From Bremerella volcania (GTDB taxonomy: Bacteria; Planctomycetota; Planctomycetia; Pirellulales; Pirellulaceae): 64,000 nucleotides of DNA. Under the pieces are notes generated by a model. The model ran no database searches, was not told the DNA's origin, and saw nothing but the letters and a program-made list of their open reading frames with translations. The stretch lies in contig NZ_CP036289.1 in NCBI RefSeq assembly GCF_007748115.1, forward strand, positions 620,001-684,000. The letters run 5' to 3'. The position numbers and the translations under genes were made by a program. This document shows, in pieces, positions 26,206-36,419 of this stretch (positions are counted from its first letter, which is position 1; each line of letters opens with the position of its first letter).

Positions 26206-27852
26206 ATGCCTCGCCGAAAAACAACTTGGAATAACGCCGCAATGAGATGGATCTCCGCGACGCTCATGGGCGTGGTGATGTTGGCTGGTTGTGGAGAAAA
26301 CGTCAAGTTTCGTAATCCACTGGCCAAGAATCAGCCGAAGCAGCAGGCAGCACCTGCCCAGACGGCCGCCAAGCCGAAAGCGGATCCCAAGCCGGTTCAA
26401 ACCAAGGAAGCCCAGGCACGCAATACGATGATTCGCACGACTTCGCTACGAGGTGGCGGTGCCAGCCGATTCGGTAACGGTAAAACGGTCGGGGCGAATT
26501 CCAGCGTCGAGGAAAACGTCGAACGCCTACGTACCGAAATCGCCGGCAGCATCGACTTTGCACCCACGATGATCGTTTGGATCGTGGACTCGACGTTGAG
26601 TGCTTCCGAACTGCGAAGCTCTTGGGCCAATGGGGCGAAGAAGCTTTATACCGACTTTCAGACCAATGGCCTGCCTGGCGGCAAGCCGGCCGATAACCTC
26701 TCGACGGCGATCGTCAGCTTCGGTGAAAAGACCGACTTCGTGATCGAGCAGCCGACGACTAACTTTGGCGAAGTGATCGGCAAGCTTGCGGCGATTCAGA
26801 CCGACAACTCCGGCAAGGAATCGACGTTCGCGACGATCGGTCAGGTTTTCGACAAGTATGGCCCGATCAAGCAGCAGCAAGGTCGCGAACTGATGGTCGT
26901 GGTCGTTACCGACGAGGCAGGCGACGACTGGAAGCAAGTCGACTCGATCGTCGAAAAGGCGAACTCGACCGGCGTGCGCGTTTATGCGATTGGCGTGCCG
27001 GCCCCGATGGGACGCATGATGGCGGAAGTCGCTCCGCAGGAATCGCGTTCCGACGGCATGCCTGCGATGCTGCAAGGACCGGAAACGCGTTACTCGCAGC
27101 GTGTTGATATGAAGTTTAACAGTGGCGGATTTGGTGGCGACGACGTCGACAGCGGGTATGGTCCGTTCGGCTTGACGTACCTGGCGTATCAAACGCGCGG
27201 ATCGTTTCTTGTGTCGCGGCTTCGCTCGGCTCCCTGGCCTGGCAGTGCGATGCGGTTTGATGACGAGGTGATGCGAAAGTATCCTCCGCAGTACCTGACC
27301 GAAGCCCAGTATCAAGCCAAGCTTTCCGAGAACAAGGCACTCGCCGCGCTGCATCAAGCGGCTTCGCAAGGTCAAGTTGAAGCGATGACCTATCCGGCTT
27401 CTCAGTTCGTGGTGGAAGATGAAGCGCGGCTGAAGAATGCACTGGATGGTGCCCAGCGAATTGCGGCTCGCTTGGAACCCATGATCAATGCCGTCTACGA
27501 TCCGCTGGCCGAAGGGGAGAAGGATCGCGACAAGATTACCGACAAACGCTGGCAGGCCAGCTACGACCTGGCCCTGGGGCGAGCCGCCGCCGTCAAGGCA
27601 CGCGTCGATGGTTACAACCAGATGCTGGCGATCTTGAAGGGGGGCCGAAAGTTCGAGGATCCTTCGCACGATACGTGGAACCTCGAGCCAGCCGATACGC
27701 TGGAAGAAGCCGGTAGCCGACTGGAAAAGACACGTCTGCAGGCCAAAGAATATCTGGAGCGTATCATCAAGGAGCACCCTGACACGCCGTGGGCCTACTT
27801 CGCCGAAAAAGAGTTGGAAACGCCCATCGGTTGGAAGTGGGTCGAGTACTAA
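26206..27852 (+). CDS. VWA-domain lipoprotein
   Basis: 548 aa. The lipobox VVMLAGC gives an acylated Cys near residue 27. A Lys/Gln/Ala/Pro-rich linker leads to a von Willebrand A-type domain (about 110-290): TMIVWIVDSTLSASELR, a MIDAS-like segment in which the usual DxSxS reads DSTLS, then FGEKTDFVI and ELMVVVVTDEAGDD. The C-terminal ~250 residues are mostly helical and unassigned, ending in a TPR-like stretch. Periplasmic adhesion or scaffold role is likely. GGGAG upstream supports the first ATG at 26206; an internal ATG at 26242 also keeps the lipobox. Confidence 0.8.
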   Translation: MPRRKTTWNNAAMRWISATLMGVVMLAGCGENVKFRNPLAKNQPKQQAAPAQTAAKPKADPKPVQTKEAQARNTMIRTTSLRGGGASRFGNGKTVGANSSVEENVERLRTEIAGSIDFAPTMIVWIVDSTLSASELRSSWANGAKKLYTDFQTNGLPGGKPADNLSTAIVSFGEKTDFVIEQPTTNFGEVIGKLAAIQTDNSGKESTFATIGQVFDKYGPIKQQQGRELMVVVVTDEAGDDWKQVDSIVEKANSTGVRVYAIGVPAPMGRMMAEVAPQESRSDGMPAMLQGPETRYSQRVDMKFNSGGFGGDDVDSGYGPFGLTYLAYQTRGSFLVSRLRSAPWPGSAMRFDDEVMRKYPPQYLTEAQYQAKLSENKALAALHQAASQGQVEAMTYPASQFVVEDEARLKNALDGAQRIAARLEPMINAVYDPLAEGEKDRDKITDKRWQASYDLALGRAAAVKARVDGYNQMLAILKGGRKFEDPSHDTWNLEPADTLEEAGSRLEKTRLQAKEYLERIIKEHPDTPWAYFAEKELETPIGWKWVEY

Positions 27853-28325
27853 TCGGCTTCGGCCCAAACGAACCTGCGGTGGCTGCCAGCGCATAAACAA
27901 AGGCCGACACCGCAAACAACGGTGCCGACCCAAGCGGAACGCTTCACAGCGAGAACCATTCTCAATCAGTGTCTCGCTTTAGGCAATCGTTGCAGCGATG
28001 CATGCTGGCTGATTCGTCAAAACTAAAACCCACCTTCAAGCGAAGTTAACGCGCAACTGGGGTCTTGCCACCTTTGGTAGGGTGTCAAAAGGGGTGGGTT
28101 TCTACGATCGCGCAAGATTGCGTCCGCTTCACGGGCTCTAAGCCCTCAAGACAACGCGAATCGTGGCCTCCGTGTTGAGACTGGGCACGATTGAGAAGGG
28201 CCGATGAATCTCAAGTGGTCAAGGTGAAGCCACATCGGCTTGGGGCATGCCTGAACCACTATTGGGTGCTTATATCATGCCTATGCGTGGCGGTTTTCCA
28301 CAGCGGGGTAAATGCAGTGCCCCGT
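27853..28325. other. gene-free region with several inverted repeats
   Basis: About 470 bases between two 3' ends, with no supported reading frame. Hairpin-capable repeats: CACCG/CGGTG at 27908-27924; AGCGAGA (27948-27954) / TCTCGCT (27972-27978); AAACCCACC (28026-28034) / GGTGGGTTT (28093-28101); GGGCT-cta-AGCCC (28133-28145). Some may be terminators of the flanking convergent genes. The cluster could also be a structured non-coding RNA; no known RNA family was recognised. Confidence 0.4.
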
Positions 28326-29105
28326 TCAGGTCATGCTCGACCAGAGGTCTTCGACGTCCTTCTTGATTCGCTCGAGTTCCGCTTTCAGGGCAGCGACTTC
28401 CGCCCGAAGCTCGGCGATCGCGGCGCTATCGGAGGAAGAAGATGTCGAGGACGCGACTGCCGGCGGAGGGGCGGTTGGCTCGGGGTTCACCGGGCGCTGG
28501 ACAGGCTCGGCGATCGAAGTTGCGTCCGGTGGTTCTACGTTGGCTTCGACGACACGGACGCCACCATGCTGATTACGCTGCTCGGCCAGTTCCTTCTCGG
28601 AAAACAGGCCGTGCGTGACGACTTGCCCGCGCCCCTTGGGAGTGAGAGGAACGACCAGCTTCTTCCGCTGCAGATCGTCCAGGATTGGTTGCAAAGAGCC
28701 CATGTCCGGAATCTTGCCCATGCGCGCCGCGCGGCCGCGCAGCTCACCCACGGTTTGAGTGCCGCGCAGAAGCAGTTCGGCCATTACGGCGAGTTCATTT
28801 CCATCGCAGCCCAGCCAATCCTTGGCGTAGTGCCGAAACTTGACGACTCGCCCGTCTCCATGGACTTCGGCCACGGCCCCCATGTCGCGAAGCTGCTCCA
28901 GGGCTTCTTCGATTTCCCAGCTTTCCAGGTTCAGCTGAGGATCGCGATTGCTCTTCTGATTGCTGCCGGTCGTCAGGCCATTGAGCGACATCGGGTAGGC
29001 ATCCGGCGTCGTCTTGGCTTTCTCGATCAGCACGCCGAGCACGCGGCGCTGGATTTTGGAAAGGGGACGCCAGGCAGGCTCAGGGGTTTGCATATCTTCG
29101 GACAT
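28326..29105 (-). CDS. yceH: YceH/UPF0502 (DUF480) family protein
   Basis: 259 aa from the ATG at 29105, with GGAAAG upstream. The frame is open further to 29261 but without signal. Two winged-helix-like repeats as in YceH: LSKIQRRVLGVLIEKAKTTPDAYPMSLNGL and the characteristic NQKSNRDPQLNL, then LAVMAELLLRGTQTVGELRGRAARM. The C-terminus adds a Pro/Ser linker and a heptad helix (AELRAEVAALKAELERIKKDVEDLW), likely a coiled-coil oligomerisation tail. Cellular role unknown in the family. Confidence 0.9.
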   Translation of the reverse strand: MSEDMQTPEPAWRPLSKIQRRVLGVLIEKAKTTPDAYPMSLNGLTTGSNQKSNRDPQLNLESWEIEEALEQLRDMGAVAEVHGDGRVVKFRHYAKDWLGCDGNELAVMAELLLRGTQTVGELRGRAARMGKIPDMGSLQPILDDLQRKKLVVPLTPKGRGQVVTHGLFSEKELAEQRNQHGGVRVVEANVEPPDATSIAEPVQRPVNPEPTAPPPAVASSTSSSSDSAAIAELRAEVAALKAELERIKKDVEDLWSSMT

Positions 29106-29280
29106 GAGTGGGGTCTTTCCGGAAACGACAGAACAAGGTTTGTCGCGCAGGATACGACGCTCCTTGCCAAATGGCAAGGTCCGAAGGGGGATCAACCTGA
29201 ATAACGGCACAACGAATAGCGCGCGATTCGTTGTGCCGCGCATGTTGGTCAATCGAGTCAAATCAAAACGTCCGGTCCGC

Positions 29281-29787
29281 CTAGGCGGAGGAGTCTTTGG
29301 CGGCTGGAATAAGAAATTCCAGGTGGTGCTGACAGTGCCACAGGTGAACCTTGCGCCACTCTTCGACTGTCAAATTGCCAAAAAGTGGTGACGGTAAAAA
29401 CTGGGCGCTAGGGTCCGTGATGCGGGCGATTGCGGCTTCAAGTTGAGCAATCGCCTTTTGATCCTCGGACCACTCCCCAGGCGTAAATTCCCGGAGTGTT
29501 GGCATCTTAGCCGGCAAATGCTCGTTCCGCAGGATCTTGCCAAGATACATCATGCGGGCAAACGGACGAATGATCGCAGCATAGAAAGGTGCCGGCGGAA
29601 ATCCGTCGAGCGACGCATCCATGAATCGCGATAGGTGGTCGCAGATTTGCCCAAGCGACCACTTGGAAACCCGGTGGTACCCGACACGAGAAAGACTTCT
29701 GGTTTCACCAAGAACGTCTTCGAAGTTCTCGAAATGAAGTTCGCGCCGCGACAACTTGTCGCTTGCGCCATTGCGATGAAAGCTCAT
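29281..29787 (-). CDS. DUF1569 (DinB-like) protein
   Basis: 168 aa, four-helix DinB-like fold family DUF1569. The pattern is SLGQICDHLSRFMDASLDGFP near the start and VEEWRKVHLWHCQHHLEFL at the end, giving His residues that could form a metal site. Cytosolic; no biochemical role known for the family. A second member of the family is at 45600 in this window. Confidence 0.8.
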   Translation of the reverse strand: MSFHRNGASDKLSRRELHFENFEDVLGETRSLSRVGYHRVSKWSLGQICDHLSRFMDASLDGFPPAPFYAAIIRPFARMMYLGKILRNEHLPAKMPTLREFTPGEWSEDQKAIAQLEAAIARITDPSAQFLPSPLFGNLTVEEWRKVHLWHCQHHLEFLIPAAKDSSA

Positions 29788-29982
29788 AACACACCGTAAG
29801 TAAGCTGGTCCAGTCGTGGGGTCGCAAACGTTGCGATCCCCTAGGCAAAGTGCTGGGTGCCTCTGGATAGCGAAAGCGGGCGCGGTTCCGAACGCGCTTG
29901 CTTTACTTTGGTGCCTGGCGTCTCTGTTCTGCTGGTTCCCTTGTAGGAAACCGTTCCTCTTGAAGCTAAAAGACGTATGAGC

Positions 29983-30894
29983 TTATTGAATGATACGATC
30001 GTCTTCTGGCTTATCGACTCGAGGAGTCTGGCCACCCCGCAGAACGCTATTCCCTTCGAACAACGTACGTTGATCGATGGGCTCTGGGTTTAACCAATCC
30101 GATTCCTCGAACTGACCGCTCTGACCATAAGCAGCCAAAGCGTTCTTGTAACAGGTTAACTCAACGTGCTCTTCAGGGACACCCCGCTCTAGCATCAAAT
30201 TGCCAGTTTTGGGGACGGCTAACGGATCCGAAACACCCCAATCGGCGGATGAATCGACAATGATTCTCTCCGGACCATATTTCTTTACGATCTCTACCAT
30301 GCGTTCGTTCCCCATTTTCGTCTTGGGGTAGATGGTGAATGCAGCCCAGTAGCCACGCCGCAGAACCTCTTCGCAGGTTTCCTCATTGTTGTGGTCGATT
30401 ACCACTAAATGAGGTGGGATCTCGTGCTCTTCGATGATGTCCATGCTGCGGTAGGTGCCCTGCTTTTTGTTGCGGTGGGGCGTGTGGATCAGCACCGGCA
30501 GATCGACTTCTTTGGCCATCTCCAGCTGCAGACGCAGATACTTCTCTTCCAGGGCGGTCATGTCGTCGAAGCCGATTTCACCCACGGCCACGACGTTCTC
30601 TTTGGCCAGAAACAGCGGCATGATCTCCATGACCTGTTCGGCCAGGGCTTCGTTGTTGGCTTCTTTCGAGTTCAGCCCGATCGTGCAGTAGTGACGAATG
30701 CCAAACTGGGCCGCGCGGAACTTCTCGAAGCCCACCAGGCTGCTGAAGTAATCCTGGAAAGAGCCCACGTTGGTTCGCGGCTGGCCCAGCCAGAAAGCCG
30801 GCTCAATAATCGCCGCCACGCCAGCTTTGGCCATCGCTTCGTAGTCGTCGGTCGTACGCGAGGTAACGTGAATGTGGGGGTCGATGAATTTCAT
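29983..30894 (-). CDS. eboB: EboB-like TatD-family metal-dependent hydrolase
   Basis: 303 aa amidohydrolase-like protein. It starts MKFIDPHIHVTSR with the D-x-H-x-H metal motif. Further ligands: VGEIGFDDM (Glu), LIHTPHRNK (His), VVIDHNNEE (His) and IIVDSSADW (Asp). It lies 69 bases downstream of eboA on the same strand, which identifies it as the ebo-cluster TatD-family member. In cyanobacteria the ebo cluster is needed to move a scytonemin precursor to the periplasm. Neither the substrate here nor the rest of the cluster is visible. Confidence 0.8.
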   Translation of the reverse strand: MKFIDPHIHVTSRTTDDYEAMAKAGVAAIIEPAFWLGQPRTNVGSFQDYFSSLVGFEKFRAAQFGIRHYCTIGLNSKEANNEALAEQVMEIMPLFLAKENVVAVGEIGFDDMTALEEKYLRLQLEMAKEVDLPVLIHTPHRNKKQGTYRSMDIIEEHEIPPHLVVIDHNNEETCEEVLRRGYWAAFTIYPKTKMGNERMVEIVKKYGPERIIVDSSADWGVSDPLAVPKTGNLMLERGVPEEHVELTCYKNALAAYGQSGQFEESDWLNPEPIDQRTLFEGNSVLRGGQTPRVDKPEDDRIIQ

Positions 30895-30900
30895 GGTTGA

Positions 30901-30928
30901 TTTTCAGTTGTCAGTGTTCAGTTTTCAG
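30901..30928. repeat. four tandem heptamers
   Basis: TTTTCAG, TTGTCAG, TGTTCAG, TTTTCAG in direct succession, between eboA and eboB. A short tandem repeat of a kind scattered in many bacterial genomes; far too short for CRISPR. Confidence 0.7.
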
Positions 30929-30937
30929 CAAGAAAAT

Positions 30938-30964
30938 GCATTGGCAGTGGTTGCCTGCCAATGC
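30938..30964 (-). terminator. 10-bp hairpin between eboA and eboB
   Basis: GCATTGGCAG / CTGCCAATGC around a seven-base loop, reaching the eboA stop codon. On the minus strand it is followed by ATTTTCTTG, a weak T-rich tail, so it may partly end or attenuate transcription into eboB. Confidence 0.6.
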
Positions 30965-31833
30965 TAGTACGCTTGCTGGGCAATCTCGCGCCAGGTGATC
31001 TCGCCACTTTCAGCACGCTTGGCAATCTCGGGATTCGTTTTCAGGATGACGTCGGCTTCGTCGCATGCCGTTGAAACCAGGGCCAACGCAATGGCCGATT
31101 GTTCAAGCTGCTCGCCGGAGGCGAACAACGCTCTCATGTCTTCTAATGCTACTTCATCGGCAAACGGAGCGGCCACTCGCCACAACTCTACGGGAATCGG
31201 ACGTTTGGCGGCGCGGCGCTCGTGGGCGAAATCGATCAGCATGCGGGCCAGGTCCGGATTCACGCGACGATCGAGCCCTTCGATCGGATCGAGCGCCGCC
31301 CCAATGAACAGTGCCTTGAGAACCATCTGATTCCAGGCCTGTTCCGACATCAGTTCCATCGGCAACGGGTTGTTGTGGGCGATCGACTCGAAGATCGACT
31401 TGATGTTGGTGCGGATGCCTTCGGACAAGCGATCGTCAAACAGCTCTTGGTGGGGCAATAGCTGCAAGGCCTGGTACAGGCAAATCTGTTCGCGAATCTC
31501 AGCCGTTTGAAACAGCTTCTCCAGCGTGGCATGAAATGCCGCGTCATCTTCGGATGGAAGCGACATCAGCAGCAGAACGCGGGCCGCCTGGTCGATCGTC
31601 CATGCATGCGGCATCCAGCCTGGGCGAGCTTCGGCAGCATCGTTCAAGTCGCGCTCGGTCAACTGAAGATCGGCCTTGCCAACCTTCCGCGGAGCGAAAC
31701 CAAAGGCCATGTACAACGATTTGAGATCGCTAGTGGCGACCGCTTCGCGCTGCGTATCGAGCCAAGCTTGGCCCGCATCAGAAGCCTGACGCAGAATCCA
31801 ATTCTCTAACAATTGAACTGGGGTGTAAGACAT
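30964..31833 (-). CDS. eboA: EboA-domain protein
   Basis: 289 aa helical cytosolic protein with the EboA pattern: LKSLYMAFGFAPRKVGKADL, LTERDLNDAAEARPGWMPHAWTIDQAARVLLLMSLP, and HNNPLPMELMSEQAWNQMVLKALFIG with GLDRRVNPDLARML. EboA is the first protein of the ebo cluster, implicated in delivery of metabolites to the periplasm in cyanobacteria; its molecular role is not established. Here only eboB follows; eboC to eboF are not adjacent. Confidence 0.85.
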   Translation of the reverse strand: MSYTPVQLLENWILRQASDAGQAWLDTQREAVATSDLKSLYMAFGFAPRKVGKADLQLTERDLNDAAEARPGWMPHAWTIDQAARVLLLMSLPSEDDAAFHATLEKLFQTAEIREQICLYQALQLLPHQELFDDRLSEGIRTNIKSIFESIAHNNPLPMELMSEQAWNQMVLKALFIGAALDPIEGLDRRVNPDLARMLIDFAHERRAAKRPIPVELWRVAAPFADEVALEDMRALFASGEQLEQSAIALALVSTACDEADVILKTNPEIAKRAESGEITWREIAQQAY

Positions 31834-31976
31834 AGGGTTGCCCTGATCGTCATATGATGATTCCCTTGCCGCTACGGTCAGCGTCGGGGCATCTCATTTA
31901 GCCTAAATCTTGAAACTCCACAAAGCAAGGTCGTAAGCGGATGCTGCGTGAGTTCCCATTGCCGGATGTGAAATGC

Positions 31977-33388
<1,412 letters not shown>

Positions 33389-34399
33389 ATGTCCACCGAC
33401 TCGCCCATGCCTTCGCAATCGCCTTCGGCCACCCCACTGGCTACCGAAGGGACCAGGCCACTGGCTATGAATACTTCCCCGAGACTACTGCCGGATGTCG
33501 CCAACGACACCGCTCCGCAGTTTCAATCGTCGATCGATCGCGTGGGAATGTCCGGCATCGAGGTCGCCATTCTGATTCGCGGAGAAGATGACGTGCTGAT
33601 GCGCACCCCGGCCAAGGTCGATGCGTACGTGAGTCTCGACGACCCACAAACCAAAGGCATCCACATGTCTCGGCTCTACTTGAGCCTGCAGAATGAACTG
33701 CACACGGAATTCTCTCGCAAGCAGCTCGAACGCATCCTGGGACGCTTCCTGGAAACGCACAGCGAGATGAGCCAGTCGGCTTACTTGCAGTTCTCGTTCG
33801 AGCACATGATCCAGCGGGCCTCGCTCCTTTCGGAAAACACCGCGTGGCGAAGCTATCCGGTTCAGGTCGAGGCGCTGAGGCAGGGTAACACGGTCAAGTA
33901 TCGCGTTCACGTGCGTTTGACTTATTCGAGTGCCTGTCCGTGCTCCGCGGCGCTTTCGCGACAACTGCTGCAACAGCAGTTTGAAGAGCAGTTCTACGGG
34001 CACAACTGGATGAGTGCCGCGACCGTGCTCAACTGGCTGGGCTCGAACAGTACGTTGATCGCGGTTCCTCACAGCCAGCGCAGCCACGCCGATATTACGG
34101 TCGACCTGGACGACACGCGTGAAGACTTGCCGATCGACGAGATCATCCAGCGCGTCGAAGGCGTCCTGAATACGGCCGTCCAAGCCGCCGTGAAGCGAGC
34201 CGACGAGCAAGAGTTTGCCCGGCTCAATGGCGAGAATCTCATGTTTTGCGAAGACGCGGCCCGACGCATGAAGTCCGCTATCGACCCCATGCCCGGCGTC
34301 GTCGACTACCGCATTCAGGCCAGCCACTTTGAAAGTCTTCACCCTCACGACGCGGTTGCGATCGTCGTCAAAGGGATTCCTGGCGGTATGGTTCCTTAG
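33389..34399 (+). CDS. folE2: GTP cyclohydrolase I type B (FolE2)
   Basis: 336 aa, FolE2/GCYH-IB family, which converts GTP to 7,8-dihydroneopterin triphosphate for folate or queuosine synthesis. Key elements: RLTYSSACPCSAALSR with the metal-binding Cys, VPHSQRSHADI, and the middle HSEMSQSAYLQFSFE. The N-terminal ~30 residues are Ser/Thr/Pro-rich and probably disordered. AAGG at 33377-33380 supports the ATG at 33389; an internal ATG at 33467 would drop the tail. FolE2 enzymes work without strict zinc need, useful in metal-poor water. Confidence 0.92.
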   Translation: MSTDSPMPSQSPSATPLATEGTRPLAMNTSPRLLPDVANDTAPQFQSSIDRVGMSGIEVAILIRGEDDVLMRTPAKVDAYVSLDDPQTKGIHMSRLYLSLQNELHTEFSRKQLERILGRFLETHSEMSQSAYLQFSFEHMIQRASLLSENTAWRSYPVQVEALRQGNTVKYRVHVRLTYSSACPCSAALSRQLLQQQFEEQFYGHNWMSAATVLNWLGSNSTLIAVPHSQRSHADITVDLDDTREDLPIDEIIQRVEGVLNTAVQAAVKRADEQEFARLNGENLMFCEDAARRMKSAIDPMPGVVDYRIQASHFESLHPHDAVAIVVKGIPGGMVP

Positions 34400-34435
34400 G
34401 CGTCTTGCTCACCTCTCACCAAGATTGAGAAGCCC

Positions 34436-35374
34436 ATGCTCAGTCGTCGTGCATTCACCAGGCAAGCTGCCGCCCTGGCAGCTTGTTCTCCGTTTCTTGC
34501 CACGAGTTCTTTGCTGCAGGCAGCCAAAGCGGCTAATGTGCCTATCATTACGCAGCAATATCCTTGGGGCACGTTTTATCGTCGCAGCAATCGGGACGCT
34601 GGCGATCTGGACGCGTTGCTGGGCGAAGTGAAATCGTGCGGGCTGGTCGGTTACGAACCGATCGCTGGTTCACCTCAGCAGATCAAAACGATCGCGGACT
34701 CAGCGAAGAAGCATGACCTGCAAATCAAGTCGCTGTACGTCAACAGTACGCTTCACGACCCAGCCCAAGCAGCGGCGAGCATTCGAGCGGTTCTCGATAT
34801 CGCCGCCGCCGCGAACGAGGCCTGTGGGACGCGGATCATCGTGACCAACCCGAGTCCTATTCAATGGGGCGGCAGCCAAAACAAGTCGGACGAGCAGTTG
34901 CGAACCCAGGCCAAAGCACTTGACTTGCTGGGGGCTCAACTGCGGAAGCAGGGACAGCAATTGGCATATCACAACCACGATATTGAACTGCGTGAGGGTG
35001 CCCGGGAACTGCATCACATGCTGGCATCGACCGACCCGAACAACGTGAAGTTCTGCCTGGATGCCCACTGGGTCTTTCGAGGCTGCGGCAACTCCGAAGT
35101 GGCCGTGTTTGACGTGGCTCGGCTTTACAAGGACCGCATCGTCGAACTGCATCTGCGGCAATCGCACGACGGCATATGGGACGAAGCATTCGGCGCTGGC
35201 GACATTGACTACGATCAACTGGCCGAGATGCTATTGGACCTGGAGACTCCACCACTGCTGGTGTTGGAACAAGCCGTCGAAGGGAAATCGCCTAATACCA
35301 TGGATGCGGTCGAGGCCCACACGGTCGGCCGGGAATATGCTCAGAAAACCTTTGCGAAACTGATTGCCCAGTGA
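34436..35374 (+). CDS. exported sugar-phosphate isomerase/epimerase-like TIM-barrel protein
   Basis: 312 aa with a Tat-type signal (LSRRAFTRQAAALAAC) and mature start near QAAKA. Xylose-isomerase-like barrel: strands LVGYEPIAG, IIVTNPSP, LAYHNHDIEL, VKFCLDAHWVFRG (metal Asp/His), IVELHLRQS and LLVLEQAVE. Likely a periplasmic sugar isomerase or epimerase, substrate unknown. The next gene starts inside its stop codon (GTGA), so the two are translationally coupled. Confidence 0.82.
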   Translation: MLSRRAFTRQAAALAACSPFLATSSLLQAAKAANVPIITQQYPWGTFYRRSNRDAGDLDALLGEVKSCGLVGYEPIAGSPQQIKTIADSAKKHDLQIKSLYVNSTLHDPAQAAASIRAVLDIAAAANEACGTRIIVTNPSPIQWGGSQNKSDEQLRTQAKALDLLGAQLRKQGQQLAYHNHDIELREGARELHHMLASTDPNNVKFCLDAHWVFRGCGNSEVAVFDVARLYKDRIVELHLRQSHDGIWDEAFGAGDIDYDQLAEMLLDLETPPLLVLEQAVEGKSPNTMDAVEAHTVGREYAQKTFAKLIAQ

Positions 35375-35718
35375 CACAGACGGAAAACTCTTTAACGCTT
35401 CGCCAGGCCCAGGAAGACGTCGATCAGTGGATTCAGACGATCGGCGTACGGTATTTTTCAGAGCTGACGAACCTGGCCCAGTTGATGGAGGAAGTGGGGG
35501 AGGTGGCCCGCGTCATTTCGCGGACCTATGGCGAGCAAAGCTTCAAAGCATCGGACAAGAAGGTCGAACTGTCCGACGAACTTGCCGACGTGTTATTCGT
35601 GGTGATCTGCCTGGCTAATCAAACAGGTGTCGATCTGACCGAAGCGCTTCGTCGAAACCTCGAAAAAAAAACGCACCGCGACGCGACGCGGCACCAGGAA
35701 AACGAGAAACTCAAGTAG
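35371..35718 (+). CDS. MazG-like nucleotide pyrophosphohydrolase
   Basis: 115 aa all-alpha NTP pyrophosphatase of the MazG/RS21-C6 type. The metal motifs E-x-x-E (MEEVGEVARVI) and E-x-x-D (SDELADVLFVVICLAN) are intact. It should hydrolyse a (deoxy)nucleoside triphosphate to the monophosphate, a house-cleaning role. The start is a GTG at 35371 overlapping the previous stop. Its coupling to an isomerase-like gene has no obvious metabolic sense. Confidence 0.9.
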   Translation: MTQTENSLTLRQAQEDVDQWIQTIGVRYFSELTNLAQLMEEVGEVARVISRTYGEQSFKASDKKVELSDELADVLFVVICLANQTGVDLTEALRRNLEKKTHRDATRHQENEKLK

Positions 35719-36001
35719 CTTTCTCGTGGCCAGATTGCCCTGGATTGAGGTCTTCACCCTTTCGGGGTACTGGCGTTTGCCTGTGAAAAATGGTACGATA
35801 CAAGTTGCTGTGGAAAAACTGGCGCTTTCCTACCAAAGGCACGAAGCTAACTTGGGGGTGCGGCGTTCTTTGGGTCCTGCTTGCAGTCGCTTGATGCTTC
35901 TTGTTGATTGCTTGGCAGCAGCAACCTCGACTTTACGGAGAAAGTCGCCAATTTAATAGCAGGAGGCTGAGCTCTTCGAATCCTTCTCATAGGAGCTTCC
36001 C

Positions 36002-36214
36002 ATGCTGACCGAAGGCGAAAAGAAAGTCCTCAGAACATTCCGCCAGTATTTGATGGATCCAGGCCGAATGCTCTGCTTCACCGGGCCCATGCTGGCCACT
36101 CACAAGAATTCACTTACCAAGCTGGTCAAACGGGAATACTTGGTTCCTGAATCTTTCAAGGGCGCTTACAGCCTGACGCAGTCCGGCTTCGAAGCCATGC
36201 GAACTTGCAAGTAA
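36002..36214 (+). CDS. small winged-helix-like protein
   Basis: 70 aa with AGGAG five to ten bases before the ATG. The pattern (LTEGEKKVLRTFRQYLM, then LTKLVKREYLVPESFKGAYSLTQSGFEAM) resembles a short winged helix in which a strand-turn-strand wing follows the recognition helix. It could bind DNA, or be a planctomycete-specific small protein. A strong terminator follows. Confidence 0.65.
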   Translation: MLTEGEKKVLRTFRQYLMDPGRMLCFTGPMLATHKNSLTKLVKREYLVPESFKGAYSLTQSGFEAMRTCK

Positions 36215-36244
36215 CGACCCACGCAAAGGTCGATTTACCATATC

Positions 36245-36291
36245 CGGGTGTCGGGATGACTGTCAAAAAAGTCGACCCGGCACCCGTTTTT
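36245..36291 (+). terminator. intrinsic terminator
   Basis: Eleven-bp stem CGGGTGTCGGG (36245-36255) / CCCGGCACCCG (36276-36286), one G-T pair, followed by TTTTTCG. Confidence 0.85.
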
Positions 36292-36419
36292 CGTAATGAT
36301 AGAAGTAACCTCGCTGCCACCGATCTGCCTGCATACCTGGATCAAGTGGCAAGGAAGCCACTTGCTCTTTTTGGGGATGTTTCTTTTCTTCTTAGGCGAA
36401 AGAAGTGCTAATCCTTTGC

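Noticed and set aside
28191-29204. 337-residue plus-strand frame opposite yceH
   Set aside because: Antisense to a clear YceH protein; composition is Arg/His/Gly-rich as expected for a shadow frame.
30901-30928. Possible CRISPR or repeat array
   Set aside because: Units are seven bases with no spacers and no cas genes nearby.
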